Source of the DNA: Yponomeuta sedellus
Taxonomy: Eukaryota > Arthropoda > Insecta > Lepidoptera > Yponomeutidae
Direction of reading: 5' to 3'
Length of the DNA: 64,000 bases
Assembly (NCBI GenBank): GCA_934045075.1
Contig: OW203727.1
Location: 20,791,811-20,855,810, forward strand
The number at the start of each line of letters is the position of its first letter. Within the stretch, counting starts at the first letter, position 1. Both the position numbers and the translations under genes were made by a program. Positions 56,650 through 64,000 of the stretch are shown here, in pieces. The notes beneath the pieces were generated by a model. The model ran no database searches and was not told where the DNA came from. It saw only the letters and a program-made list of their open reading frames with translations.

Positions 56650-56938
56650 CTTCTTTTTCAGGCTATATTAGTCCACTGCTGGACATAGCCTTTCCCTTAA
56701 TGAACGCCATAGCGCAAGGTTGTGCCATGCTGTATGGTGTCGGCCTAGAGAATAGCACGTACCAATCCAAATTCTTCCCGCGGGTGTCGTAAAAGGCGAC
56801 TAAGGGACACAAACCGGGGGGTGAGCAGCAGCGCCCCCTGCAGTACAATTCCACCAAACTGCGATCCCCAACCCGCATGCCCAGCGTGGGGATTATGGGC
56901 ACTACCCCCCAATGATGGCACAACCTTCTACATGTTAA
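56650..56938. repeat. RTE-linked element with an inverted internal module
   Basis: The tail (tcaggctatattagtccact) is in one orientation. From 56724 the module ggtgtcggcctagagaatag ... gattatgggcactacccccc is reversed relative to the copies at 16618 and 33141. The junctions are caaggttgtgccat and atgatggcacaacctt, which are inverse complements. Confidence 0.7.
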
Positions 56939-57159
56939 CTCGGAAATGGCGCATGTTTATGGCATGTGCTTTAAAACAATTTCTAATATTAAGTATTTTC
57001 GACATGACCGGAGATTGACAGCCGGGAAGACAACCCAGACATCGAACGCGTCTATCCTATTCGAGGCATAGTTGCTATCACTTACCATGAACAGACGGGA
57101 TGTCGGATCCAATCGAATCATCAGTCAATCCCTCAATACTGAGCACCACGGCCGCTATG

Positions 57160-57455
57160 ACGGGGATGGGTGTAGAATAGTCTCCATCTGAACAGGTCAT
57201 AGCTCAGAGAATCAGCAACCTGAAGTGGCAGTGGACTGGCCATATCTCGCGTAGAACCGACAACCGTTGGAGTAAACGTGTTCTTGAGTGGAGACCACGA
57301 CTCGGCAAACGTAGTGTAGGACGCCCTCCAAACAAGGTGAGAAAAACTGCCGGCAGATGCTGGATGCGGTAAGATGAAGACAGGGCGCTATGGCGCTCAT
57401 TAGGGGAGGGCTATGTCCAGCAGTGGACTACATAATATAGCCTGAAGAAGAACAG
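57160..57455 (+). pseudogene. RTE-type ORF C-terminus with 3' tail
   Basis: Translates as ISNLKWQWTGHISRRTDNRW, SKRVLEWRPRLGKRSVGRPP, then KTAGRCWMR, a stop, [20 protein letters not shown], ending (gaa)n. One in-frame stop and a missing 'RWTDDL' block show that it is dead. It explains the tail shared by the SINE-like repeats. Confidence 0.75.
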
Positions 57456-57472
57456 GTCCAAACAAGCATACA

Positions 57473-57688
57473 CCAGCCCCTCTAGCATGACCACCAAAAC
57501 ACGATATGATAAAGCGATTTATCATGTTGAACTGTCAAAAAACAGTTTAATCCTTCATTAAAATTTAAATATGGCGGTTATATCCAACGTTTTTTAAATA
57601 TGGCAGTTATATCCAACGTTTTTTGACAGTTCAACATGATAAATCGCTTTATCATATCGTGTTTTGGTGGTCATGCTAGAGGGGCTGG
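57473..57688. mobile_element. 216-bp MITE with perfect 71-bp inverted ends
   Basis: 57473-57543 and 57618-57688 are exact inverse complements (ccagcccctctagcatgacc ... gtcaaaaaac). The middle contains a direct duplication of about 30 bp, atggcggttatatccaacgt / atggcagttatatccaacgt. Non-coding. Confidence 0.9.
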
Positions 57689-57879
57689 AGACAGAAAGGT
57701 CGTTTGCTGAGTAGACCGCCTAGTGGTTCCCTTGGTGATCTGGACAGACGGGATGAACAAAAACCTAATATAGGCCCCTGTTTATTTTGTTTATAATACA
57801 AACCAAAAACTGAATAAGCAGGTGTACATAGTCAGGTCTAGTAGAAATGTGAAGTAGTAATGCTATTAATGAGGGAAAT

Positions 57880-58203
57880 ACTATTTTTATTTTTAATGCA
57901 CTAACCCGTGCTAAGGACAAATTTAAAAACCTATTTAGAGGCTAAAAATCCCGGCATGGGTGAAATTTTTGTAAAACCTAACTGCAAAGTAGGTAGTCGG
58001 GGCTGTAAGTGATGCAATTTGCTTAAGCCGGATGTCGCTGCCTGTACGTAATACAGAGAATAGTGTAAAGAGGTTCGAAATTTCACTGATGCCGGTGAGT
58101 CACCCATTGGCTCAATTGGTAGAGCGCTGGCACGGATGGCCAGAGGTTGCGGGTTCGAATCCCGGCATGGGTGAAATTTTTAGCCTCTAAATAGGTTTTT
58201 AAG
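57880..58203 (+). repeat. tRNA-derived SINE with an inverted partial copy in front
   Basis: 57884-57970 carries the tail in reverse (aatgcactaacccgtgctaa, cctatttagaggctaaaaat). 57975-58203 is a full forward copy (cacccattggctcaattggt, gttgcgggttcgaatcccgg). Resembles an incomplete stage of the 43940 palindrome. Confidence 0.78.
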
Positions 58204-58404
58204 TGAGGGAAATCTCAAAAATGGGTGACGTATTTTTAAAATCTTGAAAATGATAGACAGAATAATAAAGAAATATAAAAAAGTGGTTAAAGAGGTTTGC
58301 ACCGTTACACAGTTAACTAAAACTTTTGTAAGCACCACACGTTCTTTTTTTTCCCGTTGTTCCCAAAGTTTTAGTATACTCTCCAGCTTGTAATTGCAAT
58401 CCAC

Positions 58405-58712
58405 TGCTGCGGCATACTCCACCACGGCGGCCAAGTCCGGGTTGGTGGAGGTTTGTAAGACAGCGGCGGGCCTTACTGTCAGAACGTATCAAGCCGCCCA
58501 TAAGGCCTCTGACATGGCTTAACGACTGCCATTACATGACAGCCGACACCCACAGATTACGAAGCGAAGCACGAAAGAGCTCAGAAAAATGCCACTAGCG
58601 GTAGTAACGGGACGGTCACCCATCCAGCACCTGACCGCGCCTGTTGTTGCTTAACTCGAGTGATTGATTTCAATCACTCGGTTCGACTAGGCCTCGAACG
58701 CTTCCAGCTTAA
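58405..58712 (-). mobile_element. 5S-like SINE with well-preserved head
   Basis: On the minus strand: gtcgaaccgagtgattgaaa, tcgagttaagcaacaacagg, cgcggtcaggtgctggatgg, gtgaccgtcc. It matches the 5S rRNA 3' half better than the 11229 copy. The tail is shortened. Confidence 0.72.
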
Positions 58713-59024
58713 TAGAGTAAAACCTTCGTACAACTCTACGGGATTTCCAGGGATATTCGAGGCGATTGTAGAAATTGCCGTCCGACGCGTCCGTTAATTG
58801 TGCGGATTATCCTAACTGCACTGCGAAGGGTGCGATTAGGCAAAGGGCCGGTTTCACGCGGTGTGCTCGGCTTTCTTATTCCTCTTTCTCTTTTTTAGGA
58901 TTTGACAAGTTATTTGTCGCCATTACACAGGGCGTTTTAACAAGTCATGTCATGCTGGAATTCTGCGTCGCTGGTTGTTTTGGCGTATTTCTTCAAATAT
59001 TTCCGGCAAACAAATGGTCGTGTA

Positions 59025-59366
59025 CTACTCCGAATGTTCATGTAATATCCTATAAATGCTCGTCATACATATGCCCAGAATAGCCTCTATCTCGCGATAC
59101 GTAACATGGCGGACTTGCATTATTAGTTTTCGCACAGCTTCAATATTTTGTGGCACAACCACCGATTTCGGGCGACCTTCTTTAACTTCGTCCGTGAGCT
59201 TACTGCGCCCGCGATTAAACTCACTAAACCAGTGATACACAGTCGTTTTTGATGCAGCTTCACCACCAAAAGTCGAAGTTATTTGATCTACGCACAGTTG
59301 TTGCGTTTAACCACGTCGAAAATCGTAATAAATCATAGCACGGATATTTTCACGAGTGAGTTCCAT
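59025..59366 (-). pseudogene. mariner transposase N-terminus, dead
   Basis: Reading from an ATG at 59366: MELTRENIRAMIYYDFRRG, then a stop at codon 20, then TQQLCVDQ and, in the same frame, FGGEAASKTTVYHWFSEFNR. KEGRPKSVVVPQNIEAVRKL and REIEAILGICMTSIYRILHE complete the paired HTH of mariner. The frame ends at 59025 and no DDD catalytic domain is present. Confidence 0.82.
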
Positions 59367-59369
59367 TTT

Positions 59370-60350
59370 TTCAGCGTTATGACATTTTAAACCCAACAAA
59401 AACAAAACACTAACGTATATAAGAGAAAAATATTAGCGGCCTGTATTTAAAAAAAGAACGAATTTGACCATGGAGGTCAGACATTGCGTTTAAAATTATT
59501 GGAATCCCAGATTCCGCATACATAAGTAGCAGCCTATGTAGATCATAATCGGATGTACCTATATAAGAATGGCCGTGAACAGAAAAGTACTTCATGATTG
59601 GGTTACGAATAAAATAGATAGATCATAATCGGATGTATAAGAATGGCCATAGACAGAAAACGCTAACGTTGAAGGGAAACATCGTGAGGAAACCCGCGGC
59701 ATGGTTGGCTCCGCACGTATTGACTAGTCTTTCAGGGCTAGACAAAGCTGTCAGGGTGGTATAGGTGCTGGGCAAGCCTACACCATATATAAAACCAAGA
59801 CCCAGGCCCTAAAGCGTCGGAGTGTCCCTTCACCCATCTAGTGTGAGTGAAGATACCACTGGACGCTGTATAAATCCTCATTAAGTAGATGCAAAAAGGC
59901 CAATATTATTATTATTAGACAGAAAAATGGCGTGATTAATTAAAGTTCATTGTTGGGTTACATATTAAAAAAAAATAATTGAATTATCACAACACATAAA
60001 GATATACAATTAATAGGCATAGCATGCCAATAAAAATATTCAAATAACAATAAAACAATGTAGTAATTATTTAATCGTAACCAGTAGGAAATTTTCCGTG
60101 TACGGAAATAGGTACATGCACACCTAAAATTCACATTAACAAACTGTACTGCTTCACCGACTCTCTAAGGTTTTCTGGAAGAAATCTCTTTCAGAGATAA
60201 GCTCGCCGTTGTACATGTTATTTCTTATATAATGTCCTGTTAAATGTTTCGTGTGCAATAGAGTATAATAATAATAAATTACTACTAGCGTACGAGAAAC
60301 TGGAGGTAGATTTCCCAGAACTTTTCTGAAAATCCCTGTGACGAATAGAC
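59370..60350. other. Gene-free stretch
   Basis: Contains scraps of a SINE body (59684-59720, 59815-59860) and 'gatcataatcggatgta' repeated at 59538 and 59621. No gene. Confidence 0.4.
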
Positions 60351-60354
60351 GTAG

Positions 60355-60530
60355 CATCCAATCCGCCCAACGGAGCCGCGCTCCAGCAGGGCGGGCGGCA
60401 GACCGTCTCGGGACGCCGCCCTGGGAGCCCGCCTTCCCGCGCCGCCCGCCTATCGCGAACTAAGTTGTCGAGAGAGTAGTTTCTGCCGCGTACCCATCGT
60501 TGTTCAGTTTGCTCGTTGTTTTGGTAAGTA
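60355..60530 (+). promoter_or_regulatory. GC-rich island with a possible first exon and splice donor
   Basis: 60360-60455 is strikingly GC-rich and CpG-containing (gccgcgctccagcagggcgg) in AT-rich surroundings. About 45 bases later comes ttgttcagtttgctcgttgt, an insect-type initiator-like TCAGT, then ttttg followed by gtaagtaata, a strong donor. This could be the promoter and non-coding first exon of a gene continuing to the right. No coding exon is seen in the window. Confidence 0.4.
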
Positions 60531-60564
60531 ATAAAATATGTTTTTTTTTTTTATTTGCTTTTCA

Positions 60565-60880
60565 GTTTCTATCCAGCCAGTGAAAGGTTGAGATGAGTGT
60601 GGACCTCTTTTCTTATCACTTGTTATAAAAGAAGTATCAATTACCTATGTTATTTTTTATTTTTTGTGCAGAGCCAGTGGATGGATATATTTTTTTGTTA
60701 TCTATCCAACCAGTGAATGGTTACTGTGCTTGGGCGTCTTTCTTTATTATTCGTAATAAAATATTTTATAGTGGCTTTGTGTATTTCAAATAACATGTTC
60801 AATATACATTATAATAAATGTTTATTTTTAATTTTTCAGTTGTTTTTCTACCCGGCTAGTGAATGGTTACTCTTGGTCTT
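60565..60880 (+). repeat. Three diverged repeats around 'tatccagccagtgaatggtt'
   Basis: ctatccagccagtgaaaggt (about 60569), ctatccaaccagtgaatggt (about 60702) and ctacccggctagtgaatggt (about 60849) are spaced roughly 133-147 bases apart, each preceded by a T-rich tract (the first and third also by an AG). A degenerate tandem repeat lying directly downstream of the putative donor. Confidence 0.6.
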
Positions 60881-60959
60881 GGAGCTCCTTATTTATTTTT
60901 TGTTTGATTATATTGGTACTTTTTTTTTCATTTCCCTATAGGTTTTAATTTAGTCGCTG

Positions 60960-62640
60960 TGATTAGGGAGGAATAATGCCCTACTAAAATCCTGTAAAAC
61001 CACTTTCGCATATTTCCGTCCTCAATTTCAGGGGACGTGAGATTAGACTTAGAATTTGTTGGAATTTAAGCCTTTAATGTTACGATTTTAGTGAATACTA
61101 AAGTGGTTTAATATTAGATGGAACAACGAGCTCAATATTTACCAATCCAATCAATGTTTTTCGTCCCAGGCGGACATACGTCGACCAAATAATGGACGTA
61201 TTAGCAAAGGGCTATATAAAACGTATACGCATGAGTTTATGAGTACCTATGAATATTTTACAACCTTAGTGATAACTAATTTGAATTTGACTCTGATTTA
61301 TTCCTGTATACTTTAACCGCAGTAAAATCGCAGAGTAGTTTTGTAAAAATTGTTAAAGTTTTCTACTTCTACTGGTCTAAGTTTGTACAGAGAAATTATG
61401 TACAGAGGCTATAAAATGGTAGCATTTCCGTCTGAGAAAAAGGATTTTTTTGTGAAACTTTAAAATGTTCTGATTTGCAAGAATTTTAATGTTGCTGATG
61501 CCTTTGAATGAAACTTGAATGAATTACTTCGTAGGTACCTACCTAACCACTTATTGTTCTGTGGAATGCCAGACTAGACGCTATTCATCAATTTCTGAAA
61601 CAATTTTATCTTTCGACAGTACAGAATTCGGAGATTGTTACATAAATCGGTAAGTTACTTCACGAGAAAATACCTCAGCGCTTGAAATCGCCAATGCGCG
61701 ATGGGCACACGCGGTAATTTAGCCCACTCTCTCTCTGTGAGAGAAGGCCTGCGCCCTACAGTGGAACGTGTGTAGCCTGCATGATGTTATGTTAGAGATA
61801 ATCTTGTATAACGATTTAAACACATTCTTACCGGGATAACTAGGGACAGAGAGAAATGGAATGTATGAGCGAAGGCATTCGCCCAGCCGTGGGACACAAA
61901 AGGGCAAAAATGTTTTCATTTCTTATATTCGGAAAGTAGTGCTGTTTTTATCTGATTATTTGGTGAAAAATGTTGCTTCCCTTCCTAGAGAGGGGAAAAC
62001 TCATTCAAATTACTTTCCACCTAAGGGCCGGAATGAACTTTAAAAATAGAACTACTGTCAACTGTGAAGACTTTTATGTAAAAAAAAAACTTTTAAAAAA
62101 AAATGCTACGGCCATGTGAGTTTCTAAACAGCCAGTGTGAACTTAGCGCAAACTTCTTTGAGCGGAATAAGTAGCAACAATTACGCGCATATTTAAAAAG
62201 TCGACATGAATTGGCGCGATACAAATCTATTATATGTATCTGTGATGGAATGCAAAAAAATTGGTAATAATTTTTTATGCTAATAAATATTAAAAATGAG
62301 TTTTTATTTTCCTCATATTCGAAATGAAAAGTAGAGTGTTTAACACGGGTAAAAGAATCAATTCCTAATCGGACTATAGCCGAGTCTAAATACCTCGGGA
62401 ATTGATTCTTTCCACCCTCATTTAATAATCTACTATTTGGTTCCACTTTTAGTCGAAATAAATATATCAGGGCCGCATTTCATACGATAATCCGTAGTTT
62501 ATAATGACAATTCTATGTACTATGCGTAGTTGATTCAGACTGGTTTATCTATGGGTTGCTTGGCTAAGCAATTTAGGTTAGATGAGATTAATAGTGTTTA
62601 TTGCACATTACATCAATACAATTACATACAAGTTAAGAAA
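60960..62640. other. Gene-free stretch with small repeats
   Basis: 61665-61790 is a SINE-body fragment (aatacctcagcgcttgaaat, gagagaaggcctgcgcccta). 62352-62411 forms a hairpin (agaatcaattcc with ggaattgattct). The 117-codon minus ORF at 62093-62446 is not recognised. Confidence 0.45.
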
Positions 62641-62649
62641 TATCAGTGT

Positions 62650-63118
62650 AAGTCCGTCTGTCCATCCGTCCGTCCGTCTGTCAAGACCTTTTTTCTCAGG
62701 AACGCGTGGAGGTATGAAGCTGAAATTTATATCAATTACTCAGATCTATTGTCCCTTGAAGCTGTGAAAAAATCAAACTTCTAAGCCAACGCAATCAAAA
62801 GATACAGCCGTTTATGCCGCAAATTTTCGACACTTGCAAGGGAATCAAAACCTACAGGGTGCTTCCCGTGAACTCAGAATCTTGAAATTTGGTACGAAGC
62901 AAGGTCTTATAGCATAGATAAAGGAAAAATTACGAAAACCATAAGTTTTTAGTTACATCACATAATATATTTTTTTTTTATAATTTTAAACTTACTACCC
63001 ATTTCCTCATAAACGCGTAGAGGTATTAAATTGAAATTCATACCAAATACTCAGGTCTATAATACAGGTTTGTACGGAACCCTCGGTGCGCGAGTCTGAC
63101 TCGCACTTGGCCGGTTTT
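62650..63118 (-). mobile_element. ccggccaag...(GGAC)n repeat, copy 3, truncated
   Basis: Inverse of 4579-5104: gtccgtctgtccatccgtcc, ggtgcttcccgtgaactcag, tcgcacttggccggtttttt. The terminal 'cctaaaaa' block is missing, so it starts at the GGAC run. Confidence 0.8.
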
Positions 63119-63654
63119 TTTTTATATACATACACTACAGTATTCTGTATCTACATCGACTATAATATAATTTAAATTAAATAAAATAAAAAAAGATAAA
63201 ACAAATAAAATAACGAATTGTAGTTCTATCATACAGAACCCTGATAATAACTTAGTAGCCTTGTGATGCAGACCGAGTGGTGGCGACAAAATGACAATCC
63301 CTTCTCACAGTATCTATTGGAAAATTATAGAGCTCTTGACCTAAGCTGACTTTAGTATAGGGGGAAAATATTGCAATAAAAACCTGTAGTTGACACATTT
63401 TGGGACGGACGCGTTCAGCATAAATATGCTGACGAAATCGTCTGAATTAGGCAGATAGGTGGAGGGTCCATGGGTGGGTGTGGACGCCAAGGGGCGCTAG
63501 AGATGGCTTTCGGAGGAAAAGGCCTTAACACAGCAGAGAGCTTAGGTTGATTTATGATTACATTGGCAGAAAGTGTGTATTTGTAACGTGTGTTTTCCAC
63601 CGAGTGGAAAATACTTTCTTGGTTGAATAGATACGGCAGGGCATAGGCCGAGAC

Positions 63655-64000
63655 AGAGAGAGTATAGTACACCTGCGGTCGTGAGTTCGCATCCCGGCAT
63701 GTATCAAAGACTTGTTTTCTAAGTTATGTACACTGTACAGTTATAGTTGCAATACCACTCGCTAAATGTGAAGGAAATCATAGTGAGGAAACTTTTACAT
63801 AGGTGTACTCTAATCAGTTACATTAAATACGACTTTGCAGTAAAAATATAAGGGTTAATCTACTGTCGACTGTGAATTACATTCGAATAGTATTTCTTAG
63901 TAACTGGCGACGCTCATAAACAGTTAATATTAAACGGGTTTAATAGTGATTACTGCCACTTGCCACAATCCTGAAGATCTCTTTTGCTTCATCAACATTC
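63655..64000. repeat. SINE body and retroelement tail at the window edge
   Basis: 63670-63812 has ggtcgtgagttcgcatcccg (B-box-like) and ttgttttctaagttatgtac of the gcggcggcagcc SINE. 63953-64000 is the inverse retroelement tail (cttgccacaatcctga, cttcatcaacattc) and runs off the edge. Confidence 0.55.

Noticed and set aside
62093..62446. 117-codon minus ORF as a gene
   Set aside because: Low-complexity composition, contains a repeat hairpin, no recognisable domain or splice context.

Overview
This is animal nuclear DNA, almost certainly from a moth or butterfly (Lepidoptera). The evidence is spliced genes with GT-AG introns, an AT-rich repeat-packed background, and repeats I recognise as typical of Lepidoptera: a Lep1-type Helitron, the repeat that opens ccggccaagtgcgagtcaga and carries a (GGAC)n run, tRNA-derived SINEs, and RTE-, R1- and Jockey-type retroelement pieces. 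The species cannot be named from the sequence.

Two cellular protein genes are supported. (1) On the minus strand, 30916-36519, there is a complete six-exon methionine aminopeptidase type 1 gene (METAP1). All splice sites are canonical and all phases fit. The joined product is 381 aa, with the N-terminal zinc finger, all five metal ligands and the catalytic histidine. (2) On the plus strand, from 16918 to 28587, seven in-phase exons encode about 710 aa of a protein I cannot assign to a family. It opens with a hydrophobic, signal-peptide-like stretch and has Gln-rich and Thr-rich low-complexity regions. Its initiator exon was not found. A GC-rich island at about 60355-60530 followed by a strong splice donor may be the promoter and first exon of a third gene running off the right edge; this is inference.

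The rest is mobile DNA. The fullest elements are an intact 621-codon pogo/Tigger-type transposase with a C-terminal PHD finger (49937-51802, between imperfect inverted ends near 49699 and 52261) and an 812-codon Jockey-type reverse transcriptase ORF (38327-40765, minus strand, 5'-truncated). There are also a dead mariner N-terminus, a 5'-truncated R1-like tail, RTE 3' ends and Helitron-like pieces. Several dispersed SINE-like families recur. One of them has a head that resembles the 3' half of 5S rRNA.

Region by region: 1-4500, minisatellite, SINE and MITE fragments; 4500-16900, repeat mosaic with three foldback elements and a retroelement-tail array at 9.75-11.03 kb; 16.9-28.6 kb, the secreted-protein gene with a palindromic duplicated repeat in intron 2 and a nested insertion stack in intron 4; 28.6-36.5 kb, METAP1; 36.5-64 kb, gene-poor DNA with the Jockey ORF, SINE palindromes, the Tigger element, RTE and mariner remains, and the GC-rich island.

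The most notable structures are long near-perfect inverted repeats (77-bp, 111-bp, 71-bp and 164-bp arms), a nested insertion stack with readable target-site duplications at 21.8-23.2 kb, and the 5S-like SINE family.
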